Shown here: piece by piece, positions 50,501 through 60,970 of the stretch
Numbering within the stretch: position 1 is the stretch's first letter
Layout of the letters: each line of letters opens with the position of its first letter
Source of the DNA: Sophora flavescens
Lineage: Eukaryota; Streptophyta; Magnoliopsida; Fabales; Fabaceae
Reading direction: 5' to 3'
Assembly (NCBI GenBank): GCA_030762895.1
Contig: CM061064.1
Location: 131,137,402 to 131,201,401 of the forward strand
DNA length: 64,000 nt
The notes under the pieces: generated by a model
Told to the model about the DNA's origin: nothing
Database searches by the model: none
The model's input: only the letters and a program-made list of their open reading frames with translations
Translations under genes and position numbers: made by a program

Positions 50501-51286
50501 AAAAAATAGACAACATAGGATCATTACCCTCAACAATATGAAGAACTTTGATGAAGAACTTAAAGTAAAAGGCTTGATAAAAAGATGAACTTTAGAAGAG
50601 AGAAGAAGAAGAGATGTAATAAGGTGTAAAGGTGAGAAAATGGAGGGAAAGTGAAGTGTGGAAATGAAGAGTATTTATAGAGAGTGAGAGAGAGGGGCAC
50701 GGTTTTGGGGAGGAGAAAGAAGAGAAAAAGAAGGTTTGCTTGTAGGGAAAGAAAGAAGGTAAGGTGTGGTAAGGTGGAGGTTTGGTGTGGAGGTATGGTT
50801 GGAGAGAAAATGTAAGAAAAGGTGAGATTTTGAAAAAAGTCAAGATTCACTTTTGAGATGTGTCATAGCCTTCACATAAGTCACTCCATGTCACTTCATC
50901 CTCTTGATGCTCTGCTCCATTGCATATCAGATGACTTCCCCGATCGTATTTCCCAACGATTTCATCTGGGAAATCCCTGAGATTTGGCCCCGAACAAGAT
51001 TTTTCGAAAAACTCCAAAACCACACAAAACATCATAAAAATACTAACCGTCTCGTTCACGAGTCAAAATTAGGTTTTCTGCACAGTAATCTTGTATCGAC
51101 AGTGAAAATGCAGACCGACTTTCGTCTAAATTTTCAACCGAAAATTTTACCGTAACCCTCTACCATAAAGTAGACTATGAATATGATTTTATTTTAATCA
51201 AAAACACTTTTTAACTCTCAAATTTAAAATATAATTTAATTATATTTTAACCGGTTGAACATCATAATTAAAATCAGGCTGTTACA
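47522..51286 (-). repeat. Right LTR (5' LTR), 3765 bp
   Basis: Pairs with 43013-46361. It holds the full set of roughly 150-bp modules at 49555-50340 (landmarks GGTTCGGCC, TTTAGCATCCTT, AGGAGCTT, CATGATCATTTTGGA), five copies, of which the left LTR keeps only about two. Confidence 0.92.
48314..48825. repeat. Array of 22-bp hairpin units in the right LTR, about 18 copies
   Basis: Same units as 43789-44325, but with other losses and insertions (for example a duplicated ATTACCAAT near 48625), so the two arrays have changed independently since insertion. Confidence 0.95.
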
Positions 51287-51660
51287 GTGTTAACGTTGGT
51301 TTTTGGTTGGTGTCCAAAAGTCCCTTTGTTACAAATAATTAAAAATCAAGCGAGTATGGGACCTACGAGTTATGCGGTAATCTCGTCAAAACGTGTGTAT
51401 GTATTGTCTGCCAAGTATGAATTTGACTAGTTAGTCAAATCTAGTAATATACTGGCAAAGACTTGATGCTATTACAAGTGCATAAGTTTAGGAAAAAAAC
51501 AGATGTACCGATTATTGTCAATAATGAAACTTGACAACGAAATCGTTTATATTTTGAAAAGGGGAATTTGAAATTTAAAAGGAGGAAGTAGTTTTATATG
51601 TAGAAAATAACTCCTTGATTGAACTAAGTTTTTTATAATAAAAGAAGAAACATAAGTTTA
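51287..51660. other. Probable continuation of the interrupted LTR left of 43013; no gene
   Basis: Begins with the GTGTT duplication. GGGGGTGTT|AACG would be restored by removing the 43-51 kb element. No coding frame seen. Confidence 0.5.
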
Positions 51661-52963
51661 AAAAGAAAGTTAAGTAGAGTAGAATCTAAATGATACAACT
51701 TTTAAGAAGTAAATGAGTTTAACAGAAGAACATAAGAGAAATGCTAGAAATGAGTAAGAATAAATGAAGAAATTGAACAGAAGAAATGAAAATGGCATCG
51801 AATTTTGCAATTGTATTGCAATAAGAAGGATGGAGGGAATACTTGAATGTAATCCGTCAATCTGCTGTGTGATCGAGATGTGTAGGATGTGTATCACGTA
51901 ACCTCTCTAGATAATGGAAATAGTTTCTGAAATACTAAGTCATTAAATATGAATACTTGGCATGAAGTAAAATTTAGATTTGAAATGTAAGAACACTAAA
52001 AATGAATTAATATTGAAAAGGTATTATTTATTTATTAAAGTTGATGAAGAACAATTTCTGGAAAATTGAATTGAAACGAATGAAAATGTTAATTTAAGCA
52101 AAAGATGTCAAAAACTAGGAACTACTTATAATATTAGAGTAAAGGAAAACTGGATTAAACAAGTATTAATTTGTAGAAAAATAATGAAGTTTAAAGAAAT
52201 AACTTGAAGATGATTATAAATAAACTCGAAAATGCATGAAGAAATATTGAAGAAATATTAAAAGTCAATAAAAATTAACATAGGAATAAGATGAATCCAC
52301 CATCACAATATTGATGGTAGTAAAATAAAGAAGTGTAAGAACACTGTGAAGAACATGATGAATAAACTAGAAAGTATTTGACGAACTTGAAGGAAATGAA
52401 CCAATATTGTATTGAAATTGAACATTGTATTGATGATAACATGGTGGAAAGAGTACTTGAGTTAATCCACCAGTCTGCTGTGTGATCGAGACGTGTAGGA
52501 TGTTTCAAGTTCCAACCCTTATTACATTGTAATAACTAATATTTATAGGCAAAAAAAATAATTACCTAGTAGTAACTTCCTATCTAAATGACTGCCACGT
52601 ATCTTGGCAGTTCTCTAAATTTCAAATTTAAACCTCTTGTCAAACAACTCTGATAACTGCTCAATTTCTTAAACCGTTCCGCATCAACTTGATTGTCTTT
52701 GACGGTCTGGCTGCTTGACAACTTATCTTGCTAATGCCTTGTCAGTCTTGAGGACTTAGCCATTTTCACACTTCTCTGTACGTTTGACAACTCTTCTTAA
52801 TACTTTGTCAAAAAGCTAGGTTGTCAATTTATCCTTTCTGTCTACCAGTATTTTCTTGTCAACTAAATATTTTCAATACTTAGAAAATATTAGTCATTAC
52901 TCTGATTCCTTCGTCAGCCTGTCGAAATGTATCTGTCAATAATCAGAAATTTCACCCTTAACA

Positions 52964-52976
52964 GATGCCCCCCAAG
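52964..52976 (-). promoter_or_regulatory. Tat polypurine tract before the 3' LTR
   Basis: Minus-strand AACTTGGGGGGCATC directly before TGTTAAGG. A second copy of the same tract and an LTR-like start TGTTAGGAGCG lie at 53247-53260, about 284 bp away. Confidence 0.65.
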
Positions 52977-53643
52977 TTTTGATTTTCAACGGCCTTGTTT
53001 GTCTGACATGTCAATTGAAGAACTTCTTGTCAACCCCACACTTGTCAATTCTTCTATAATCTTCTGAATTCGACATTCTTCTTTATGTCAATTTTTTCTG
53101 TCAACTTTCCGTCTGTCGACTTAGCACTTGTCAACTTTCTTTTAGCCAAAACAATATATATCAATTTTGGGACTTCTTTCTCAATTTTTATGTAGCCTCT
53201 TTCTGTCTGTCTAACGAAAGCTCAAATTTGAAAATACGCTCCTAACAGATGCCCCCCAAGTTTTGTCTTTCGACGGCTTAGGGAGAGAGGCAAAACTTCA
53301 ACAATTGCCAATCTTGATGCCATCAATCCTCCTGAACAACCAATTCATTCTTCACCAACTCCTCAACAAACTCTAATTCTCAGTAACATCTTCCACCTCT
53401 TTCGACAGACACCTTGTCTACTGTCGTCAAAACAGTGAAATTTCCTGCCTCTAAACTTGAAAACTTAGTTTATTTTTTTTTTCAGAGGCTGGTCATTAGA
53501 ATTCATCAAGATCTTCCCATTTTTCAAATTTGACAGGGTAAGATTCGAGTGATTATCAAGTTGTCAAGTTTATGTAAGAGTTGAAATCCCTTTTCAAGCA
53601 TCTACTTGACATCCTATGTTCAGATTCAGTCGTCCATTCGACC

Positions 53644-54147
53644 ATGGCCAATCTTCTCCAACAACTAAATCCAATTAAGAACAATCTGCCAACTTCAAGC
53701 AGGGGCACTTTGGTTTCTGTCCAAGACTACTTTGATGGTCTGACAGACAAATTGTCAACCATCAATGACGTTATGTCCCCTTTTGAAGTCGAAGAAATCA
53801 GTAGGGATAATATGTTGGGGACTCTACGCACCATGAAGGCCACAAGAGAACAAGAGATTCATGCCATTACTGACAACGTCAAAGCTGACTTGGCAGTAGA
53901 CAAAGTGATTGCTGACTTAGAAGTTGCTTTAACTCAAGCTAAAGAGAAAAAACCTCAACTTGCAAAAACTCTGTCGGCCAGCAAAGAAAAGGTCAATCAA
54001 ATTGATGGTGAATCTAAAAAGTCAGGGGTGACTGCCAGGACTATCGTCAACATTCTAATAGCCATGCAATCTGAATATTTGGCAGCCAAGACTGACAGAG
54101 AGGCTCTGGAGAAGGCTTGGGAAGAAATCAGAAATTCTCAATCTTAG
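53644..54147 (+). CDS. Antisense extra ORF of the Tat element, 167 residues, function unknown
   Basis: ATG at 53644 (the same frame is open upstream to at least 53581). The protein is hydrophilic with Lys/Glu/Ala-rich helical stretches (residues about 60-165), probably coiled coil: EVALTQAKEKKPQLAKTLSA, AAKTDREALEKAWEEI. The start is MANLLQQLNPIKNNLP. I recognise no catalytic motif. It lies between the integrase end (54360) and the 3' LTR (52963) on the opposite strand. Extra ORFs at this place and orientation are known in Tat-lineage elements, some related to plant mobile domain proteins; that this one is the C-terminal tail of such a protein is only a guess. The frame is intact while pol is broken. 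Confidence 0.55.
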   Translation: MANLLQQLNPIKNNLPTSSRGTLVSVQDYFDGLTDKLSTINDVMSPFEVEEISRDNMLGTLRTMKATREQEIHAITDNVKADLAVDKVIADLEVALTQAKEKKPQLAKTLSASKEKVNQIDGESKKSGVTARTIVNILIAMQSEYLAAKTDREALEKAWEEIRNSQS

Positions 54148-54359
54148 TTTAGCTTACATTTATTTTTTGTGTATGTCAACTGAACATCTTTTTAACTTAT
54201 CTTTTTGAATGGTCATAATTCGACACACATCTGTGTATGCCAACCATCACTTTCCAGCCCACTCTTTTAGGAATAAGTTACCTTAAATTGACAGGATGTA
54301 TTTTTGACAATGGATAATTGTATTTCCAAATCAATGAATAAACTTATGTTCTATCTCAT

Positions 54360-55506
54360 TTACTGTCAATTTTTATTTCCAACATTGTCGGTTTATATTC
54401 CTTCAAATACTTGCCATTAATTGACTTAATTTTCGAGGCAGTATCAACATTGACAAGTGCATAAGCATTCCCAGAAAATTCTTTATCAATTCTAAATGGT
54501 CCTTCCCATTTATGTGACCATTTGCCATATTCTCAACAACTTTTATCCATGGGCAATATGACTTTCCACACCAGATCATCTACCTTATATGATTTGAACT
54601 TAACTCGACTATCATAGAACTTTGCAATTCTTTCCTTTTGCTGAATCAAATTTTCTAATGCAATCAATCTTTCATCAATTAACTCATCCAATTCTTCTAG
54701 CATCGCATTCCAGTATTGGCTGGTAGGCAAGTCATTTTGCCTTTGAATGCGAGTAGATTGAAGATTGATTCCGATAGGCAACATAGGATCATGTCCGTAA
54801 GTTAACCCATATGGTGAAGTTCCTGTCGCCTGCCTGGGTGAATTTCTATATGCCCACAGTATTTGATCAAGAGTATTTTGCCAATTCTTAGGTTGTCGAC
54901 CCACATGTTTTTTTTATAAGACTAATAATGATCTTATTTATGGCCTCAACTTGGCCATTAGCTTGCGCATAGTATGGTGTAGACATGAGCATTTTTATAT
55001 GCCTAGAACCAGCGCATTCCACAACTTTCTTGCCGATGAATACTGACCCTTGATCTGTTGTCAACGTTTGGGGTATGCCAAATCGACAAACTATATGATA
55101 TTCAATAAAATCAATTACGTGTTGTTGGGTAACTGCTTTAAGGCAAACTGCTTCCACCCATATCCACTCCAATTAGAATGAATTGATGTCCTTTCGATGA
55201 AGTAGGATGTATCTGACCAATCAAATCCAAAGCCCACCCTCTGAATGGCCAAGGCTTGACAATAGAATGCAATTCGCTGGCCGGTACATTTTGTATATGG
55301 GCATGTTTCTGACATTGTTCACAAGACTTGGCAAACAAAATGCAATCTTTAATCATAGTTGGCCAATAATACAAACTTCGTCGAAGAACCCATTTCATTT
55401 TGTCTCATGCCTGATGGGCTCCACATATGCCCTCATGGACTTCTGATAGAGCCAAATAAGCATCTTGCTCACTCAGGCACTTGTGTAGAGTCTCGTCAAC
55501 ATACAT
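54360..55506 (-). pseudogene. Tat pol: integrase, frameshifted
   Basis: In order on the minus strand: zinc-finger part CEQCQKHAH, catalytic core with WALDLIG (first Asp), TTDQGSVFIG (second Asp), YYAQANGQVEAINKIIISLI (Glu), then WQNTLDQILWAYRNSPRQAT and the C-terminal WEGPFRI...NAYALVNVD region (after a frameshift near 54535). Pieces sit in at least four frames (breaks near 54535, 54890, 55150 and 55410), so it is not functional. The DDE residues themselves are all visible. Confidence 0.88.
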
Positions 55507-56990
55507 TCAATATAAAAGTCCTCCTTGCAATATGTAATTCAATGCCTTATATTTCATTTTCCTATCTACCTTCTGACTTGGATTTTCCAAATATTCAATT
55601 ATTGGCAACCTCCAGTCATTAGGCAGAATTACATTATTAACAAAAATATCTCTTTCTTCTAATGGATATAATAATTCTCTGATTTCCATTAGTCCCGATA
55701 AAGTCTTTTGAGATATCTTGTAACCTATGGCAATTCGAGACAACTCATTAGCCTCTTGATTTAAATTTCTGGGAATATACTTGACAATTACGTCATCGAA
55801 TTTCTTCATCAACTTACTAGCTACGATACAATATTTTATCAAGTTGTAGTTGACACACTTATATTCTTGAGTAAGTTGTTTGAAAACCAATTGAGAATCC
55901 CCAAAGATATGCACATTTCGTGCTTTTATTTCTATTAGTATCTCTAATCCGACAATCAAAGCTTCATATTCAGCTTCATTGTTGGAACATGGATGCTTAA
56001 GTTCAAACATGAACTTAGTAGGAGTTCCTTGTGGAGTCACGATTAAGATTCCTACTCCACTACCTCCTTGATGCCTTGATCCGTCAAAATAAAGTTTCCA
56101 GGGTTGTAAACTGACAACATTTATTTCTGGCACATCTAATCCTGGATGGTCTACCAAGAAGTCAGCTACTGCCTGTCCTTTGACAGCTTTAGATGGTACG
56201 TATTGTAAAGAATATTCTGACAAAGCAATGGTCCATTTACCGATACATCCATTAAGGACTGGTTTTGACAACATATACTTTATAACATCAGTTTTGGAAA
56301 TAACGAATACATTACATGGCATCAGATAATATTTAAGTTTTGTACAAGAAAAATACAATGCTAGACATAACTTCTCTATTGCACTATATCTTCTTTCAGC
56401 ATCATTGAGGACTCTGCTTAGATCATCATCCTGGACCAATAGACATCCTATAGTATCTTCAGATGCTGATATGTACAACTTCAACGGTCGACGAGGCACT
56501 GCTGGCATCATGACCGGTGGATTGTCCCATATGAAGCTTTGCTCTTCTTTCAACTTGACCAACGGTGCAAATACTCTTGTTCTTCCTGACAGATTTGATA
56601 TAAACCTTCTTAGAAAGTCAACCTTTCCTTGGAAGGATTGTAGTTCCTTTTTATCTGTCGGTGCTGAGGCTTCCATAACCGCTTTGGCTTTATTTTTGTC
56701 CACCTCAATTAATTTTTTGTGAACTAGGAAGCCTAAAAATTTGGCAGCTGACACTCCAAAGCTACACTTCTCTGGGTTCATTTTGAGGTTGTGTCTTCTC
56801 ATCCTTTCAAACCCTTGCTTCAGGTTCTCCAAGTGGTCATCTTTGGTTTTGGATTTGACAACCACGTCATCAATATATACTTCTATGAACTTTCCAATCA
56901 CATCATGGAAAATCGTGTTCATTGCTCGTTGATAGGTGGCTCCTGCATTCTTTAAACCGAAAGGCATGACAACCCATTCATATGTCCCAA
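55507..56990 (-). pseudogene. Tat pol: reverse transcriptase (C-terminal half) and two RNase H domains
   Basis: One open frame of about 486 residues, cut off at its 5' end. MPFGLKNAGATYQRAMNTIF and YIDDVVVKSK (catalytic box) mark the palm; GFLVHKKLIEVDKNKAKAV and LQSFQGKVDFLRRFISNLSG the connection. The first RNase H follows (ERRYSAIEKLCLAL). A second RNase H of archaeal type comes next: LYFDGSRHQGGSGVGILIV and NNEAEYEALIVGLEI, with Asp, Glu and Asp (GDSQLV) in place. The first half of the reverse transcriptase is missing: similarity starts at GTYEWVV at about 56990, where caulimovirid sequence begins. Confidence 0.92.
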
Positions 56991-58055
56991 TTCATCTAAT
57001 AAATTATTGTTAGATTCATTTCCAATTTTAATTTCCTTAATTTCAGAATCAGATAATTTGTAAGGGGTAATTAAAGGTTTATTCAATTTTGTATTTATTT
57101 TCAAAGAAGAAACTTCTTTTGAAGGTGGTGTATCAAAATCATCAGATGTACTGGCAACTTGATACAACAACTGATTTGTATAATTTAGTTGGTGTTGAAT
57201 ATTTTTGATGTCATATCTTGTCGGATTTTGAACAACTAGAGTTTTGTCATATTCTTTCATGGATTTAAAAGGAGAAGCAGTAATTTCAATGTTATCGACA
57301 TTTGGAATTGTGATTTCTTCCAAAGGTGGAATAACTGAAATTACTTCTTTGCCCTTCGCCGTTTTCCAAATTTTCTTTGCAGAATTCAAAGTTTTTAATT
57401 CTAAATTTTGAAAACAGTGATTTTGAAACCATTCGAAGTAGGGAATAGTGTCGTCCTCTACCTCCTCCAAATAAGACAAATAACTTTCACGATATTGTCT
57501 TATTTCAGACTGGGAAAATGAAGAAAAGAACCATTTTCGTTTTTCTTCATACTCAGGTTTTAAAAAATCTTTTTGAATTTTTTGTTTGTCAACAATAAAT
57601 TTTGTAAGAACAAAAATTTGATTTGGAGTTTCAAATGCTTGATTTATTTCAGATAGAGTCGGAGACTCTCTCTGAACTTCATCTTGTTGAATATTAGGTT
57701 GAACATTCTGAGGTGTTGCAACCCTATATTCAGGTTGAGGTATAACAGGATGATCTCTCACTCCTATTAATCTCAAAGAATGGAATGAATCCATTGATCT
57801 TCGTGAATTGTTTGAATTAGTTTGTTTAGATCCTTCAGGACAAGTCGTAAAAGACCTTGTTGAATTGCTTCTATTGAAAGGAGCAAAACTAATTGAAACA
57901 TTTCCTGAGGAATATTCAATGGGTATTGACATTACAGAAGGTTCTGGCTCTTCTGGAGGCAGAATTTCCTGTAGATTCCATTCTAGATTTCTCGAGACTT
58001 CATTATGGTTGAGTCTTCGAGGTGTCACAGCATTTGATTTATTTAAAATTACTTG
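56991..58055 (-). pseudogene. Endogenous caulimovirid relic: end of movement protein region and N-terminal polyprotein part
   Basis: A frame of about 365 codons without stops on the minus strand. It starts (near 58055) in what reads as the C-terminus of a caulimovirid movement domain and continues into the low-complexity region before the coat protein. Recognisable parts are a GNVSISF block near the start, a Ser-rich stretch, a WFQNHCF region and an ITASPFKS block near the end. It breaks off before any coat-protein zinc knuckle and joins Tat reverse transcriptase at about 56990. As known of the family, this region is structural/linker; no enzyme is encoded here. The open frame suggests a fairly recent integration, but it is only a fragment. 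Confidence 0.65.
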
Positions 58056-58618
58056 ATAAGTTCAAATCGGACTTTATCATCAAAACTGCTGAATATACCA
58101 TCAAAGTAGACAAAACTCAAGAATCTTTAAATCTCTTGAATTTGTCTATGTTGAAGGAACATAAACAAAAATACAAGTTTTTGCACATTGGTTTAATTCA
58201 AGTTGCTATTAAACCATTACACAGACTAGGCATAGACACCCTTGTGTGTGTATGTCTAAGAGATACTCGACCTGCTAGGTTCGAGGATCAAATTTTGTCC
58301 ATCATTGAGACAAATCTCCATGATGGTCCCACTTTCTTTAATAATTTTCCAAATTATACTATGTCTTTAGAAAGTCTTGGTAAAAATAAACATAATATAA
58401 AATTGGACATTAAAATAAAGGAAGGAATTTGGAATCCCAATTCCTACCCGATGACTGTAATATATAAAATATATTATAAAGCCATGAGAACGAATATTTC
58501 GCCAAAGGCATTGAACATATCTTCCAAAGAAGATACTTTGCTTTTGCAAGTAAATTATCTCCTAGGCAACCACAACTTAAATAGCCTGCTGGGGGGCATT
58601 CCGAGAAGTGGAAATTAG
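58056..58618 (+). pseudogene. Endogenous caulimovirid relic: movement protein fragment
   Basis: Open frame on the plus strand, head to head with the previous relic. It has the hallmarks of a 30K-superfamily movement protein of caulimovirids: TIKVDKTQESL near the start, HIGLIQVAIKPLHRLG, then VCLRDTR. In viruses such proteins help passage through plasmodesmata. The N-terminal part is missing, the C-terminus is replaced by unrelated sequence (near 58595), and no promoter is seen. A short C-terminal stretch is also present in the neighbouring minus-strand relic, so the two pieces come from overlapping parts of the viral genome and at least two copies or a rearranged copy. Confidence 0.7.
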
Positions 58619-58632
58619 ACAAAACGAAAATT

Positions 58633-59288
58633 ATTTTCTAGTTTATTTCTATTAAATAAAGTGCAATAAACTTGGGTTTTATGAAGAATTTCGAATTTGG
58701 GTGTTTAGTGGGAGGAATCTTGTTGGTTTGCATACCAATAGTAACTCCTTTAAGTTTTTAGCCTTTTTTATGTTTTGTTAATTATGTGGGAGTTACACTT
58801 TTAATTTGAGAAATAAGTGTGGCTGCTACATAATGATAGAGAGAGGGTAATAAGTCACTATTAAGTGGTTGAGTTAAGTGTGAGTTTAGTAAGTCATGAA
58901 TAGGCTAGTTATGTGGGGGTTGTGGAATCATTGGGAAGACAAAGGGTGAAGCCAAATGTTGGCAGTCACACCCCTATATGTAACATGCCTAAACACATGA
59001 ATAAAGAACTTGGATGTTGAAATTGGATTGAAATCCATTTGTGAGGGAATTGTCTCTCTTTGGTTCTTGGTTGAGCCATCTTGTTCTTATCAAGAATCCA
59101 CAATTCTTGTGGCGAACCTCACTTGGCTTATCAAAACTCTTGTTTTGTGGCGCCATCATCATCTTCTTACTCATCCATTTTATTTCTTTCTTCACGTTAA
59201 GCTTGGTTACAAAGTGTTACACGAATTTGTGTCTAAAAATTCAACCAAAAAGATCATCAAAGGCAACCTCACCATTTGGTTGTCATCA
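58633..59288 (+). repeat. Left LTR, 656 bp
   Basis: Pairs with 60971-61625; about a dozen differences spotted. Confidence 0.85.
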
Positions 59289-59290
59289 AG

Positions 59291-59302
59291 TGGTATCAAA
59301 GC
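59291..59302 (+). promoter_or_regulatory. Primer-binding site
   Basis: TGGTATCAAAGC, one mismatch from the initiator-tRNA-Met complement, two bases after the left LTR. Confidence 0.75.
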
Positions 59303-59932
59303 TTAGGCTTTGGTTGAATTTTTTTTTGAGTTCTGTTCTTCTTCTTCTACCTTTCTTCTTTTCTTCTTTTAAACCCAAAAAAAAATTATTTTCTTGTTTC
59401 TGTTTGAAGGGAATTATTGTGTTATTATGTTCATCTTCTTGCTGCCCAAAATCAACAAAAAAAAAAATCGAAAAAAAAAGGAAATACATTTGTGTTTCTC
59501 TTTGCAAGCTTTTGTCTAGTGTGTTGTATGAATTAAAAAAAAATCGAAAAAAAAAGAGAGAGGAAAACAACACCTAGAATTTCAAGAAAAAAGAGAAGAG
59601 AAAAAGTTATATTTGGGCCATTTGAGTTCTTGAAATATTTCCCTTCTTTCTTGTTTCATTATTGTCAAAGATTTTCCTTTCTAGCCTTTCCTTTTGTTTC
59701 CTTTGTTTTAATAAGTTTTGTGATTTTTGTTACTTGATTTTTGGATTTTTGTGTGGATTGTGTTTGACTCCTCTAAGGCCTAAAAGAGAACAATTGAGTG
59801 GAAAAAGGCAAGAGTGAAAATTACATCTTGTGTGGAAAAAGCCAATTGAGTGAAATATACATTGTGTGCACTTGGTGAATGGATTGGTTCTTACATATAT
59901 ATTTTGTTATTTTCTAACTTGTATTCTTTGCT

Positions 59933-60694
59933 ATGTTGCGATTTGAAAATTTTGACTATGTGCAAGAACATAGGAAAGAGGTTGAAGAGTGGATCCGGCA
60001 AATGCATGAGAGGCGTGACAAGAAGATGAGAGAGAACGAAAAAAAGAGGTTGAGAAAAGAGGAAAGAATGAAAAGACAAACAGAAAGTTTTGAAGACCAT
60101 GTGAAGAAGTTGGTGGAAGATTCCAACAAGAAAGAGAATGAGAAGAAAGAGAGAGAGAAAGTAAAACAAGAGAATGAGGCAAAAGCAAAAGAGAGTGAAA
60201 AGAAAAGTGATGATCAAAAGGAAGAAGAAAAAGAGAGTGAAAAGAAGAGTGATGATAAAGAGAAAAATAGTGTGAAAAATAATGAGAAAAATAGTGCGGA
60301 AATAATTGAGAAAAAAGAGACTTATTTGGAAACAAAAAGTGAAGATAAGAGGGTTTTAATTTCAAGGCAGCCCCGATGCATATTTTATTGCAAGAATTTT
60401 CATTTGGTTGCTAACCCTTCTAATGATCTCTTTTTGCCTAGTGATGTTGTAACTATTTTGCAAAAATTTGGAAATCTCATCCAAAAGGAAGTACCCCATG
60501 GTTTGGAAACTTGTATGATTTCCAAAATGCTCAACAAATCACCCACTCTTGCTTTACCTCCTATTGAGATATATTTTGAACTTAAGTCTAAAGCACCCAA
60601 TGTGATTGTGAGGAATACTTTAGATGGACCACCAATATCTAATTTTGGTGATGAAGATTGTTTCAATTCGAGGTCGAATTCACTCAAAGAATGA
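59933..60694 (+). CDS. Fused remnant ORF of a deleted chromovirus, 253 residues
   Basis: ATG at 59933. Residues about 10-130 are extremely Lys/Glu-rich (VEEWIRQMHERRDKKMREN, coiled-coil-like). From residue about 145, RQPRCIFYCKNFHLVANPSN and LPSDVVTILQKFGNLIQKEV with PHGL match the linker between protease and reverse transcriptase in Reina/CRM-type chromoviruses. The end (NSRSNSLKE) matches the tail after their integrase. After the stop the same frame goes on to 60940 with GSKTRARAKKAQEVLNQIV, also typical of that tail, so the stop at 60692-60694 may be secondary. All enzymatic domains are missing. Whether it is translated is unknown; it lies between LTRs in sense orientation. Confidence 0.6.
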   Translation: MLRFENFDYVQEHRKEVEEWIRQMHERRDKKMRENEKKRLRKEERMKRQTESFEDHVKKLVEDSNKKENEKKEREKVKQENEAKAKESEKKSDDQKEEEKESEKKSDDKEKNSVKNNEKNSAEIIEKKETYLETKSEDKRVLISRQPRCIFYCKNFHLVANPSNDLFLPSDVVTILQKFGNLIQKEVPHGLETCMISKMLNKSPTLALPPIEIYFELKSKAPNVIVRNTLDGPPISNFGDEDCFNSRSNSLKE

Positions 60695-60970
60695 GGGGAT
60701 GATATGAGCCAAGGGGGGGCAAGTCAACTTGTCATCAAGAATGATATGAGCCCAATAAGGAGCATGGACCAAGGAGCACTAAAAGGACTTGGTGGGTCTA
60801 AGACAAGAGCAAGAGCCAAGAAAGCCCAAGAAGTTCTAAACCAAATAGTGTCAACCTTGATGGAAAAAAGCCCAAGTTCAAGTCTTGATGGAGTGGAGGA
60901 CAAAATGGTTACTTATCTCATCCAACTTGAAGACCCATGATGGGCTTGGACATCCACTTCCCATATTATC

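Larger units (their letters stand above)
43013..51286 (-). mobile_element. Complete non-autonomous LTR retrotransposon (LARD-like), 8.3 kb, chromovirus-derived
   Basis: LTRs 43013-46361 and 47522-51286; target duplications GTGTT at 43008-43012 and 51287-51291. Primer-binding site 47507-47518, polypurine tract 46362-46377. The 1.16-kb core is colinear with part of the non-coding core of the 12-25 kb element and keeps a short gag/protease remnant. The left LTR lacks about 416 bp that the right LTR has (around 49570-49990), a deletion of two to three of the internal modules. Apart from that the LTRs are similar but visibly more diverged than those of the 12-25 kb element. It inserted into an older relative's LTR. 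Confidence 0.9.
51661..56990 (-). mobile_element. Tat-lineage Ty3-gypsy element, 3' part, 5' truncated
   Basis: Read on the minus strand: truncated reverse transcriptase, RNase H, a second (archaeal-type) RNase H, integrase, an extra ORF in antisense (53644-54147), then the polypurine tract TTGGGGGGCATC (about 52964-52976) and an LTR starting TGTTAAGGGTG at 52963. The dual RNase H and antisense ORF are marks of the Tat lineage (Tat/Ogre/Retand). A TATA-like box (minus-strand GCCTATAAATATTAG, near 52534-52548) lies inside the LTR. The LTR's far end is unclear: a similar terminal segment (GATCGAGA(T/C)GTGTAGGATG) occurs twice, at 51875-51895 and 52485-52503. The 5' LTR and gag are absent; a caulimovirid fragment replaces them at about 56990. 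Confidence 0.75.

Noticed and set aside
56991..58618. A possible intact virus or env-bearing retrotransposon
   Set aside because: The two viral parts face each other, are truncated, and lack coat protein, protease and a viral reverse transcriptase; the adjoining reverse transcriptase is of Tat type.
59041..59577. 178-codon frame across the left LTR boundary (and the upstream part of 61378-62388)
   Set aside because: The start lies in LTR sequence repeated at 61378; only the part after 61626 of the second frame is real integrase.
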